This document shows positions 24,648 to 32,506 of a DNA stretch of 32,506 nucleotides, piece after piece. Numbering within the stretch: the stretch's first letter is position 1; each line of letters begins with the position of its first letter. Position numbers and translations under genes: made by a program. Source of the stretch: Jannaschia sp. W003. Its GTDB lineage: Bacteria > Pseudomonadota > Alphaproteobacteria > Rhodobacterales > Rhodobacteraceae. The notes under the pieces are model-generated. The model was given only the letters and a program-made list of their open reading frames with translations. It did not search any database and had not been told where the DNA came from. Location: contig NZ_CP083544.1 of NCBI RefSeq assembly GCF_025144335.1, forward strand, positions 1 to 32,506, in the 5' to 3' direction.

Positions 24648-26149
24648 AACACCTGACGCTGACCACCGCGCTGGCGATGGCGCTTGCCGCGCCCGCCTAC
24701 GCCCAGGACCTGCGCATCGCGCTGCAATCGGACGCGGACGTGCTCGACCCCGACCAGTCGCGCACCTTCGTCGGCCGGATCGTCTACACTTCGCTTTGCG
24801 ACAAGCTGGTGGACATCACTCCAGAGCTGGAGATCATCCCCCAGCTCGCCACGTCCTGGACGGTGTCCGAGGACGGCACCGCCATCGACATGGAGCTTCG
24901 CGACGGCGTAGTGTTCCACGACGGCACGCCCTTCGATGCCGAGGCCGTGGCTGCCAACATCGAGCGCTCGCAGACCCTCGAGGAGAGCCGCCGAAAGTCC
25001 GAGCTTGCCTCGATCGCCTCGACCGAGGTGACCGGGCCGCTCTCGATCCGGCTCAATCTCGTCCAGCCCGACGCGACCGTGATGGCACAGCTCGCCGACC
25101 GTGCGGGCATGATGGTGTCGCCTGCGGCAGCGGCCGAGGCGGGTGCCGACTTCGGCGCGAACCCGGTCTGCTCGGGCCCCTTCCAGTTCAAGGAGCGGAT
25201 CGCCCAGGACCGTATCGTGCTCGAGCGGTTCGCGGACTACTGGAACGCGGACGCGATCAACTTCGACACGGTGACGTTCCTGCCGATCCCCGACACCACG
25301 GTGCGTCTGGCCAACCTCCAGTCGGGCGACATCGACATCCTCGAGCGGCTCGCGGCCACCGACATCCCGCAGGTCGAGGCCGACGGCGGCATCGAGATCG
25401 AGAGTGCGGTGTCGCTGGGCTACCAGGGCATCACCTTCAACGTCGGCAACGGCGACAAGGCCGACAACCCCTGGGGGCAGGACAAGCGCCTTCGTCAGGC
25501 GCTGAGCTACGCGATCGATCGCGAGGCGTTGAACCAGGTCGTGTTCGAGGGCTCCTTCGCGGCGGGCAACCAGCCGTTCCCGTCCAACTCGCCGTGGTAC
25601 GACGAGCGCTTCCCGGTCGAGGCGCGCGACGTGGAGAAGGCCAAGGCATTGCTGGCCGAGGCGGGCTACCCCGATGGCATCGACCTCGTGGTGCAGGTGC
25701 CGAACACCACCGTGCCGCTGCAACTGATGCAGGTGGTGCAGTCCATGGCCGCCGAGGCGGGCATTCGCATCGAGATCGTCTCGAAGGAGTTCGCCACCCT
25801 GCTCTCCGACCAGACGGCCGGCGACTACCAGGCCAGCCAGATCGGCTGGTCGGGCCGCGTGGACCCGGACGGCAACATCCACCAGTTCGTGACCACGGGG
25901 GGCGGCATCAACGACAGCGGCTTCTCCAACCCGGAGGTGGACGCGGCGCTGAACGCGGCGCGCGAGAGCTCGGACACGGCCGAGCGCAAGGCGAAGTATG
26001 ACGAGGCTCGTGCAGTCCTGATCGACGAGGCGCCGCTGGTGTACCTCTACCACGAGACCTGGATCTGGGCGCTGGACAACGCGATCGAGGGGTTCGTGCC
26101 CTATCCCGACGGCATGATCCGCCTTGAGGGCGTGACCAAGTCCGAGTGA
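24644..26149 (+). CDS. Family 5 periplasmic peptide-binding protein
   Basis: 501 residues from ATG 24644, with an excellent AGGAGGAGAG site. A signal peptide of 20 residues ends in AYA-Q. The mature start (LRIALQSDADVLDPDQSRTF) and the WTVSEDGTAIDMELRDGVVF block, then HDGTPFDAEAVAANIER, are the SBP_bac_5 signature. Later come DKRLRQALSYAIDREALNQV and YDEARAVLIDEAPLVYLYHE. It captures the ligand in the periplasm for the DppBC-type permeases. Which peptide or amide it binds cannot be read from the sequence; the gamma-glutamyltransferase-like gene in the operon hints at gamma-glutamyl compounds or glutathione. Confidence 0.93.
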   Translation: MKHLTLTTALAMALAAPAYAQDLRIALQSDADVLDPDQSRTFVGRIVYTSLCDKLVDITPELEIIPQLATSWTVSEDGTAIDMELRDGVVFHDGTPFDAEAVAANIERSQTLEESRRKSELASIASTEVTGPLSIRLNLVQPDATVMAQLADRAGMMVSPAAAAEAGADFGANPVCSGPFQFKERIAQDRIVLERFADYWNADAINFDTVTFLPIPDTTVRLANLQSGDIDILERLAATDIPQVEADGGIEIESAVSLGYQGITFNVGNGDKADNPWGQDKRLRQALSYAIDREALNQVVFEGSFAAGNQPFPSNSPWYDERFPVEARDVEKAKALLAEAGYPDGIDLVVQVPNTTVPLQLMQVVQSMAAEAGIRIEIVSKEFATLLSDQTAGDYQASQIGWSGRVDPDGNIHQFVTTGGGINDSGFSNPEVDAALNAARESSDTAERKAKYDEARAVLIDEAPLVYLYHETWIWALDNAIEGFVPYPDGMIRLEGVTKSE

Positions 26150-26156
26150 CGTTCCC

Positions 26157-26183
26157 GGCCCGCCCCCGCGACGGGGGCGGGCC
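26157..26183. promoter_or_regulatory. Very stable intercistronic hairpin after the binding-protein gene
   Basis: A perfect 12-bp G/C stem (GGCCCGCCCCCG / CGGGGGCGGGCC) with a CGA loop fills the 52-bp gap between the binding protein and the first permease. There is no T tract. Such stems commonly protect upstream mRNA or cause partial termination, so that binding protein is made in excess over permease. Confidence 0.6.
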
Positions 26184-26201
26184 AGATCCCGGAGAGTGCC
26201 C

Positions 26202-27146
26202 ATGCTCGCCTTCATCCTGCGCCGCTTGCTCATCGCGATCCCGACGATCCTGCTGATCTCGGTGTTCGTGTTCGCGTTGCAGAAGCTTCTTCCGGGCGAC
26301 CCCCTTCTGGTGCTGGCGGGCGAGGAGCGCGACCCTCAGGTGCTCGAGGCGCTGCGCGAGAAGTACCGGCTGAACGATCCGATCCCGGTGCAGTACCTCA
26401 CATGGGTCGGGAACGCGCTGCGGGGCGATCTGGGCATGTCGTTCCGTACCAACCAGCCCGTGACCGAGCTGATCGCCGAGAAGCTGCCCGTGACGATCCA
26501 GCTCGCGGTCATGTCGCTGGTCTTCGCGGTCGCCATCGGCATCCCCGCCGGCATCGTGTCGGCCTACCGCAAGGGCACGCTCACCGACTGGGTGGCGAAC
26601 GTGGTGGCGCTGTCGGGCCTGTCGATCCCGAACTTCTGGCTGGGGATCATGCTGATCCTGCTGGTCTCGGTAAAATGGCGCCTGCTGCCGGCCTCCGGCT
26701 ACGTGCCGCCGGGCGAGGACTTCTGGCTTTCGATGAAGACCATGGTGATGCCCGCCTTCGTGCTGGGCACCGCGCTGGCCGCGACGCTGATGCGCCACAC
26801 CCGCTCGGCCATGCTTGGGGTGCTGACGCAGGATTACGTGCGCACCGCCCGCGCCAAGGGCCTGAGCGAGCGCAAGGTCATCCTGCGTCATGCCTTCCGC
26901 AACGCACTGACCCCGATCGTGACGCTGGCGGCCCTCCTCTTCGGCGAGCTGATCGCCGGGGCCGTGCTGACCGAGCAGATCTTCACCATTCCCGGCTTCG
27001 GCAAGCTGGTGGTCGATGCGGTGTTCAATCGCGACTACGCCGTGGTGCAGGGCATCGTGCTGGTTACGGCCGTGGGCTTCATCGTCATGAACCTGCTGGC
27101 GGACGTGGCCTACGTGCTGCTGAACCCGCGCTTGAGGGAGGGTTGA
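26202..27146 (+). CDS. Peptide ABC transporter permease, DppB/OppB type
   Basis: 314 residues from ATG 26202, with GGAG seven bases upstream; GTG 26196 would add two residues and hide that spacing. It begins LAFILRRLLIAIPTILLISV, the classic DppB start, followed by LPGDPLLVLAG and ALRGDLGMSFRTNQPV. About six membrane helices are seen. The EAA-type loop DYVRTARAKGLSERKVILRH, then AFRNALTPIVT, contacts the ATPases. It forms the inner-membrane pore with the next gene product. Confidence 0.95.
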   Translation: MLAFILRRLLIAIPTILLISVFVFALQKLLPGDPLLVLAGEERDPQVLEALREKYRLNDPIPVQYLTWVGNALRGDLGMSFRTNQPVTELIAEKLPVTIQLAVMSLVFAVAIGIPAGIVSAYRKGTLTDWVANVVALSGLSIPNFWLGIMLILLVSVKWRLLPASGYVPPGEDFWLSMKTMVMPAFVLGTALAATLMRHTRSAMLGVLTQDYVRTARAKGLSERKVILRHAFRNALTPIVTLAALLFGELIAGAVLTEQIFTIPGFGKLVVDAVFNRDYAVVQGIVLVTAVGFIVMNLLADVAYVLLNPRLREG

Positions 27147-27147
27147 G

Positions 27148-28032
27148 ATGGTCGCCTCCACCGATCCCCAGGGCGGCCCGTTCTCGGACCCGATGCCGAA
27201 GCCCGAGAACCGAGTCTGGAAGAAGTTCCGCCGCCACCGCTCGGCCATGGTCGGCGGCGTGCTGGTCGTCTTCTTCGTGCTCGTCGCCGTGCTGGCCCCG
27301 CTGCTGCCGATCCCCGCGCCCGAGGCGACCGACTGGTCGGCGGTGCGCAAGGCGCCTTCGGCCGCCCATCCCTTCGGCACCGACGAGATCGGCCGCGACG
27401 TGCTAGCCCGCATGGTCTGGGGCGCGCAGGCCTCGCTGCTGGCGGGCGTGGTGTCGGTGGGCATCGCGGTGCTGGTGGGCGTGCCGCTCGGCATCCTCGC
27501 GGGCTACTTCCGCGGCTGGATCGACGCGGTGATCTCGCGCTGCACCGAGGCGCTGCTGGCCGTCCCGTTCCTGATCCTTGCGATCGCGCTGGCCGCCTTC
27601 CTCGGGCCGTCGCTGACCAACGCGATGATCGCCATCGGCATCTCGGCCACGCCGATCTTCATCCGCCTCACGCGCGGGCAGGTCATCAACGTCGCGGTCG
27701 AGGACTACGTGGAGTCGGCCCGCGCCATCGGCCTGCCGACCCGGCTGGTCCTCGCCCGCTACATCCTGCCCAACGTCGCCGCGCCGATCCTTGTGCAGGC
27801 CACGCTCACGGTCGCCACCGCGATCATCGCCGAGGCGTCGCTGTCGTTCCTCGGCCTCGGCCAGCAGCCGCCCGAGCCGTCCTGGGGCTCGATGCTGAAC
27901 ACAGCCAAGAACTTCCTCCACCAGGCGCCCTGGATGGCGCTCTATCCGGGCATCTCGATCTTCCTCGTGGTGCTGGGCTTCAACCTGCTGGGTGACGGGC
28001 TGCGCGACGCGCTCGACCCGCGCGAAAGGTAA
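27148..28032 (+). CDS. Peptide ABC transporter permease, DppC/OppC type
   Basis: 294 residues from ATG 27148, one base after the upstream stop, with GAGGGAGGG before it. After a soluble N-terminus (VWKKFRRHRSAMVGGVLVVF) come HPFGTDEIGRDVLARMVWGA, about six membrane helices and the EAA-type loop EDYVESARAIGLPTRLVLAR, then YILPNV. GQQPPEPSWGSMLNTAKNFL is the usual DppC feature. It completes the transporter with the preceding permease. Confidence 0.95.
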   Translation: MVASTDPQGGPFSDPMPKPENRVWKKFRRHRSAMVGGVLVVFFVLVAVLAPLLPIPAPEATDWSAVRKAPSAAHPFGTDEIGRDVLARMVWGAQASLLAGVVSVGIAVLVGVPLGILAGYFRGWIDAVISRCTEALLAVPFLILAIALAAFLGPSLTNAMIAIGISATPIFIRLTRGQVINVAVEDYVESARAIGLPTRLVLARYILPNVAAPILVQATLTVATAIIAEASLSFLGLGQQPPEPSWGSMLNTAKNFLHQAPWMALYPGISIFLVVLGFNLLGDGLRDALDPRER

Positions 28033-28037
28033 GACGC

Positions 28038-29825
28038 ATGACGTTCACCACCCGCCCCGAGATCCGCGGCACCTTCGGCATGGTCGCCACCACCCACTGG
28101 ATCGCCTCGGCGGCCGGCATGGGCGTGCTGGAGCGGGGCGGCAACGCCTTCGACGCCGCGGTGGCGGCGGGGTTGGTGCTGCAGGTGGTCGAGCCGCACC
28201 TGAACGGGCCCGCGGGCGACATGCCGGCGATCTTCGCCCGCGCCGGCGAGGCGCCGCAGGTGCTCTGCGCGCAAGGCCCCGCCCCGGCGGGCGCCACGAT
28301 CGAGCACTACCGTGCGCAAGGACTGACGCTCATCCCCGGCTCGGGGCTGCTCGCCACGGTGATCCCCGGCGCCTTCGATGGCTGGATGCTGATGTTGCGC
28401 GACCATGGGACCATCACCTTGCGCGAGGCGATGGTCCCCGCGATCGGCTACGCCCGCGACGGCCACCCGGTGCTGCCGCGCGTGGCGAACACCATTCAGG
28501 GCCTGGCCGACTACTTCGCGCGGGAATGGCCGACCTCGGCCGAGGTCTGGACGCCGGGCGGCAAGGCGCCCGCGCCGAACGCGCTGTTCCGGAACCCGGA
28601 CCTCGCCCGCACCTACGAGCGACTGGTCGAGATTGGAGAAGCGGCAGGCGGGGACCGCGCCGCCCAGATCGACGCGGCCCGCGCGGCCTGGCGCGAGGGC
28701 TTCGTGGCCGACGCCGTGGCGGCGTTCCTGGAGGAGGCCGAGGTGCATGACGTGTCCGGCTCGAAGCACCGCGCGGTGCTCACGAAGGAGGACATGGCCG
28801 GCTGGGAGGCCACCTACGAGGAGACCCTGAGCCTCGAGTACCACGGCTGGCGCGTCCACAAGACCGGCCCGTGGGGGCAGGGGCCGGTGCTGCTCCAGGC
28901 GCTGGCGATCCTCGCGCATACCGACATCGCCGTGATGGACCCGCTGAGCGCCGACTTCGCCCACACCGTGCTCGAGGCGATGAAGCTCGCCTATGCCGAC
29001 CGCGAGGCCTACTACGGCGACCCGGCCCATAGCGAGATCCCGATGGGGTACCTCCTGTCCGACGCCTACGCCGCCGAGCGCGCCGCCCTGATCGGGCCCG
29101 AGGCGAGCCACGAGCAGCGCCCCGGCCGGGTCCCCGGCTTCGAGCACCTTGCCGACGCCTATGTGGCACGCGCCGCGCGCGACTTCGGGGTCAGGGACGC
29201 CGCCCCGCAGGAACCCACCATGGCGCACCTGACGGAGCGGCGCGGCGACACCGTCCACCTCGACGTGATCGACGCCGTGGGCAACATGGTCTCGGCCACG
29301 CCCTCGGGCGGCTGGCTCCAGTCGAACCCGGTGATCCCCGGCCTCGGCTTCCCCCTCAACTCGCGCGCGCAGATGTTCTGGCTGGAGGAGGGGCTGCCGA
29401 CCTCGCTCGCCCCCGGCCGGCGCCCGCGCACCACGCTCACGCCCTCGCTGGCCGAGCACGCGGATGGCCGGCGCCTCGTGTTCGGAACGCCCGGCGGCGA
29501 TCAGCAGGACCAGTGGCAGCTGGTCTGGTTCCTGCGCTTCGTACACGGCAGCATGGGGATGCAGGAATGCATGGACGCCCCCCTGTTCCACTCCATGCAC
29601 TTCCAGGGCAGCTTCTTCCCGCGCGAGGCGAAGCCCGGCGAGATGATGATCGAGCCGAACGTCGGCGAGGCGGTGATCGAGGATCTCCGGGGGCGGGGGC
29701 ACATCGTGCACGTGGCCGAGCCCTGGACCGTCGGGCGCCTGACGGCCGCCCTTCGCGAGACCGACGGGACGATGCGCGCCGCCGCCACGCCGCGCCTGAT
29801 GCAGGCCTACGCGGTGGGCCGATGA
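28038..29825 (+). CDS. Gamma-glutamyltransferase-family Ntn hydrolase (cytoplasmic)
   Basis: 595 residues from ATG 28038, with AAAGG upstream and only 5 bp after the permease gene. It opens MVATTHWIASAAGMGVLERG, then GNAFDAAVA, the typical large-subunit start. The autoprocessing site is RRGDTVHLDVIDAVGNMVSA, with Thr405 as the nucleophile freed by self-cleavage. Downstream are NSRAQMFW, RRPRTTLTPSLA and FGTPGGDQQDQWQLVWFLRF. There is no signal peptide, unlike periplasmic GGTs, so it would act on imported substrate. Family members are gamma-glutamyl hydrolases, transferases or amide acylases; this one belongs to the transporter-linked group and its substrate is unknown. Its stop overlaps the next ATG (ATGA). 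Confidence 0.9.
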   Translation: MTFTTRPEIRGTFGMVATTHWIASAAGMGVLERGGNAFDAAVAAGLVLQVVEPHLNGPAGDMPAIFARAGEAPQVLCAQGPAPAGATIEHYRAQGLTLIPGSGLLATVIPGAFDGWMLMLRDHGTITLREAMVPAIGYARDGHPVLPRVANTIQGLADYFAREWPTSAEVWTPGGKAPAPNALFRNPDLARTYERLVEIGEAAGGDRAAQIDAARAAWREGFVADAVAAFLEEAEVHDVSGSKHRAVLTKEDMAGWEATYEETLSLEYHGWRVHKTGPWGQGPVLLQALAILAHTDIAVMDPLSADFAHTVLEAMKLAYADREAYYGDPAHSEIPMGYLLSDAYAAERAALIGPEASHEQRPGRVPGFEHLADAYVARAARDFGVRDAAPQEPTMAHLTERRGDTVHLDVIDAVGNMVSATPSGGWLQSNPVIPGLGFPLNSRAQMFWLEEGLPTSLAPGRRPRTTLTPSLAEHADGRRLVFGTPGGDQQDQWQLVWFLRFVHGSMGMQECMDAPLFHSMHFQGSFFPREAKPGEMMIEPNVGEAVIEDLRGRGHIVHVAEPWTVGRLTAALRETDGTMRAAATPRLMQAYAVGR

Positions 29826-30560
29826 CCTACTCGTTGATCGCACGCGGCGAGGGTGGCGAGATCGGCTTGGCGGTCGCCTCGCGCTTCTTCGCCTGCGGGG
29901 CGGTCGTGCCCTACCTCGGCGCCCGCACGGCAGTCGCGTCCCAGGCCTTCTGCAATCCGCTCTGGGGCACAGAGGGACGCGTGCGGCTGGAGGCGGGCGA
30001 GGCGGCATCGGCGGTGCTGGCCGATCTGGCCCGCCGCGATGAGGGCCGCGCGCACCGTCAAGCGCATGTGCTCGACGGGCACGGCCGCTTCGCGGCCTTC
30101 ACCGGGGAGGACTGTGTGGCGTGGTGCGGGCACCTGATTCGCGAGGGCCATTCCGTCGCGGGCAACATGCTCGCCGGCCCCGAGGTCATCGCGGCCGTCT
30201 CCAAGGCCTACGCGGCCAGCCGCGCGCCGATGCCCGAGCGGCTGCTCGCAGCGATGCGCGCCGGCGACGCGGCGGGGGGGCGACCGGCGCGGGCGCCAGT
30301 CGGCTGCCGTGGTGGTCCACCGCGGCGAGGCGCATCCGTGGCTCGACATCCGTGCCGACGACGACGCCGATCCCTTGGGCGAGCTCGAGCGCCTCTGGGA
30401 CGTGGCGCAGGAGCGCTACGTCCACTTCGCCGTCGCGATGGCCACTGCGGAGCGCTTCTCGGGCGCGCCCGACCGCGCGCCGCTCGACCGGGCCATCGCC
30501 GAGGAGGAGGCACGGCGCGCCGCCGAAGGACGAGCGAGCCGGTCGAGGGCGGTGCCGTGA
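29822..30560 (+). pseudogene. DUF1028 (Ntn-like) protein gene, frameshifted at a G7 tract
   Basis: From ATG 29822 the frame encodes a clear DUF1028 start (MTYSLIARGEGGEIGLAVAS, FCNPLWGTEGRV, HSVAGNMLAGPEVI). At 30274-30280 seven G residues follow GCGGC. With six G the frame would continue AAGGDRRGRQSAAVVVHRGE, then HPWLDIRADDDADPLGELER and VHFAVA, ending with TGA at 30560, about 245 residues. That is exactly the expected family sequence. With seven G it leaves frame and never meets a stop before the end of gntR at 31249. Family members are often found with peptide transporters and GGT-like enzymes and probably cleave amide substrates. The indel may be a sequencing error, a mutation or a slippage site. 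Confidence 0.82.
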
Positions 30561-31249
30561 CGGATGCGGCGATCCGCACGCGCCTCTTGGCGCTGATCGC
30601 CTCGGGCGAGCTGGGCGAGGGCGGGCGGCTGCCCACCGAGCGGAGCCTTGCGGAGCGCTTCGGCACCACCCGCCGCGTGGTGCGCCAGGCGCTCGACGCG
30701 CTGGAGATCGAGGGGCTGGTCTGGCGCCGTCAGGGCTCGGGCACCTTCGCCGGCCAGCCTTCGGACCCCACGGGCGACCTCGCCGCGCGCATCGCCGGCG
30801 AGACCGACCCTCTGCAGGTGATGGAGGCGCGGCTGTGCATCGAGCCCACGCTCGCCGCGCTGTGCGCCGAGCGCATGACGGCCGAGGAGGTGGAGCGGTT
30901 GCGCGGCCTCGCGCGGCGCCAGGTCGAGGCCACCGACCCGCAGGGGATCGAGCTGTGGGACGGGGCCCTGCACCGGCTGATCGCCGCCTGTGCCCGCAAC
31001 CGTCCGCTTCTGACCGCCTTCGCTCTGCTCGACAGCATCCGGTCCAATCCGGACTGGGTGGCCGTCCGCGCGCAGGCCCGCAACCAGGCCTCGATCGCCG
31101 TGACCCGCAACGAGCACGAGACCCTGATTGCCGCCATCGCCGCACGCGAGCCCGAACTGGCCAGGCAGGCGATGCACGACCACCTCTCCACCCGCTTCGT
31201 CGCGCTGCGCCTTCAGTTCGAGGCCGCGCAACTGAAGGCTGGCGAGTGA
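30557..31249 (+). CDS. GntR-family regulator with FCD ligand domain
   Basis: 230 residues from GTG 30557, overlapping the stop of the restored DUF1028 frame (GTGA). The N-terminal winged helix is visible: IRTRLLALIASGELGEGGRL, PTERSLAERFGTTRRVVRQA, then LDALEIEGLVWRRQGSGTFA. The FCD domain begins QVMEARLCIEPTLAALCAER and carries the metal/ligand-type His residues in GALHRLIAAC, NEHETLIAAI and MHDHLSTRF. It would repress or activate this operon in response to an acid ligand. The best operator candidate is the palindrome at 22521-22537. It ends the operon. Confidence 0.9.
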   Translation: MTDAAIRTRLLALIASGELGEGGRLPTERSLAERFGTTRRVVRQALDALEIEGLVWRRQGSGTFAGQPSDPTGDLAARIAGETDPLQVMEARLCIEPTLAALCAERMTAEEVERLRGLARRQVEATDPQGIELWDGALHRLIAACARNRPLLTAFALLDSIRSNPDWVAVRAQARNQASIAVTRNEHETLIAAIAAREPELARQAMHDHLSTRFVALRLQFEAAQLKAGE

Positions 31250-31465
31250 CCCACGGTTAGGCGCCACCGTAAGGTGCGGAGCAAGTACGGGCGGGATTGT
31301 GGACGCCCGGCGTGCGGCGCCCGAAGTCGACATTGAGACGGCCGAGCGGTTTCTGGGCCTCGCCAATACCGCGCGAAAGCGGACGCAGATGCGGGGCAAC
31401 CTCCAGGGCCAGATTGACGGCGACATGGCCCGGCCGCGGGGTGGCGGTGGCCAACGATGTGCCAA

Positions 31466-32374
31466 TCAAATTCGATCCACCACGATGTCGGGCACGATCC
31501 CGGAGCGCGCGATGGCGTCGTCGACGTCCAGCCCGGCGAGCGAGCCGAACCCGGTAACCAGGGCCGTGGCGAACCCCATGTGCCGCCCGCCGAGGACGTC
31601 GGTGTGGAGCGTGTCGCCGACCATGAGCACCCGGTCCGGCGCGATCCCGGCGGGCAGGCGCGAGAGCGCAAGGTCGTAGATGTCGCTGAAGGGCTTGCCG
31701 AGGAACACCGGCTCGATCCCCGTGCGGTCCGCGAGACGGTGGGCGAAGTGGCCGGGCTCGCACGACAGGCCGCCCTCGCGCGGGGCGACGATGTCGGGAT
31801 TGCCGACCACCACCGGGCGGGGCCGCGCGAGGAGGGCCTCCTCCAGCAGGCGCTGGCGCCCCTCGGTCCAGCCGTACGAGCCGACGAGCAGGAAGTCCTC
31901 GGCCGCGTCGAAGGCTTCGGGGTCGTCGCCGAGGAAGGTGACCTGTGCGCCCCTGAACTCCTCCGCGCCGTGGGTGTCGGGCAGCATCAACCCCCACCGA
32001 CGGTCCGCCCGCCCACCCGCGAGCCAAAGCAGCAGCGCCTCGCGGCTGGTGGTCACCTCCGCGGGCGCGAAGTCGAAGCCGAGGCGGCGGAGGCGTTCCA
32101 TCATCAGCCGCTTCGGGTAGCCCGCGGAGTTCGAGACGACCATCACCGCCTTGCCCGCCGCCCGCAGCGCGGCGATCCGCTCCGCCGCGCCGGGGATCGG
32201 GGTCTCGCCCACGTTCAGCACGCCGTAGGCGTCGAGCAGCACCGCATCGAACGGCGCGGCGAGCCGCTCCAGCGTCGGCGCGTGCCGGGGCGGCGCCGTG
32301 CCGGAGCGCGCGGCGGGCAGGCGGTGGCGGATCCGCAGGTAGTCCGAGAACGCCGCCGCCGCCGCCGCGCTCAA
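31466..32374 (-). CDS. Class IIA HAD-superfamily hydrolase (NagD-related, TIGR01459-like)
   Basis: 302 residues from TTG 32374, which overlaps the stop of the upstream permease gene (TTGA). Motif I is LLDAYGVLNVG, with nucleophile Asp48 but Tyr50 at the usual second Asp. The TIGR01459 group normally has Trp or a similar residue there. Motif II lies in VMVVSNSAG, motif III in FLGKPFSDIYD and motif IV in VLMVGDTLHTDVLGG. A C2-type cap domain lies between (about 110-210). It is a cytosolic phosphatase of unknown substrate. Coupling to a phosphonate-type transporter suggests a phosphorylated product of that pathway, but this is inference. Confidence 0.82.
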   Translation of the reverse strand: MSAAAAAAFSDYLRIRHRLPAARSGTAPPRHAPTLERLAAPFDAVLLDAYGVLNVGETPIPGAAERIAALRAAGKAVMVVSNSAGYPKRLMMERLRRLGFDFAPAEVTTSREALLLWLAGGRADRRWGLMLPDTHGAEEFRGAQVTFLGDDPEAFDAAEDFLLVGSYGWTEGRQRLLEEALLARPRPVVVGNPDIVAPREGGLSCEPGHFAHRLADRTGIEPVFLGKPFSDIYDLALSRLPAGIAPDRVLMVGDTLHTDVLGGRHMGFATALVTGFGSLAGLDVDDAIARSGIVPDIVVDRI

Positions 32375-32506
32375 AGGATGCGGCGCCGCAGGAAGGCGGA
32401 GACGACCTCGCCCAGGATCACCAGCGCCAGGATCGCAAGGAGCACGGTCGCAGCCTCGGGCCAGTTGAACGTGTCGATGGCCCCCTGCAGCACGATGCCG
32501 ATGCCG
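32371..32506 (-). CDS. phnE: Phosphonate-type ABC permease PhnE, C-terminal end (gene runs off the window)
   Basis: The last 45 codons are visible: GIGIVLQGAIDTFNWPEAAT followed by a membrane helix VLLAILALVILGEVVSAFL and RRRIL. This is the characteristic PhnE end (GIGxxLQxAIDxFxWxEv). The protein would import phosphonate, phosphite or phosphate with PhnC and PhnD, which lie beyond the window. Its stop lies inside the TTGA overlap with the HAD gene. Confidence 0.85.
   Translation of the reverse strand, partial: GIGIVLQGAIDTFNWPEAATVLLAILALVILGEVVSAFLRRRIL

Noticed and set aside
31250..31465. Possible small gene or transposase remnant between gntR and the HAD gene
   Set aside because: Frames on both strands give no recognisable family; no terminal repeats or target duplication seen.

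Overview
The window is about 70% G+C, with NNC/NNG codon use, many GTG/TTG starts and 4-base GTGA/ATGA overlaps. It holds a partial urtA-type gene, a BgsBA-like glucan synthase pair, a phnE fragment and an alphaproteobacterial-style type II secretion system (T2SS). This fits a high-GC Alphaproteobacterium, most likely near Rhodobacterales. The taxonomy is inference. I see no rRNA, tRNA, CRISPR array or intact insertion sequence.

Region 1 (1-428, minus) is the start of a urea-type ABC transporter substrate-binding protein. Region 2 (936-7095) is an exopolysaccharide locus. A membrane-fusion protein and a processive GT2 synthase on the plus strand converge on three minus-strand genes: an outer-membrane barrel candidate, a GH8 endoglucanase broken by an in-frame amber codon, and a Cache-domain membrane receptor with no output domain. 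The synthase lacks a BcsB partner and has a degenerate PilZ-like tail, so it resembles the mixed-linkage beta-glucan synthase BgsBA more than classical cellulose synthase.

Region 3 (7096-7812) has no convincing gene but contains three perfect hairpins in 85 bp. Region 4 (7813-22240) is a complete-looking T2SS: prepilin peptidase, then gspK, J, N, D, C, I, H, G and, on the other strand, L, M, E, F. Set inside it are a secreted DUF4331 protein with a small lipoprotein, and a penicillin-binding-protein-activator-like lipoprotein translationally coupled to gspJ and gspK. The two halves GHICD and LMEF diverge from a 71-bp region with an inverted repeat.

Region 5 (22499-31249) is one long plus-strand operon. 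It encodes a peptide-type ABC transporter (two ATPases, binding protein, two permeases), a gamma-glutamyltransferase-family Ntn hydrolase, a DUF1028 protein and a GntR/FCD regulator. The DUF1028 gene is frameshifted at a G7 tract, and the extra base puts it in frame with gntR, giving an uninterrupted fusion frame. The set probably imports and cleaves gamma-glutamyl or similar amide compounds under GntR control.

Region 6 (31466-32506, minus) holds a class IIA HAD hydrolase overlapping by 4 bases the end of a phosphonate-type ABC permease (phnE) that runs off the window.
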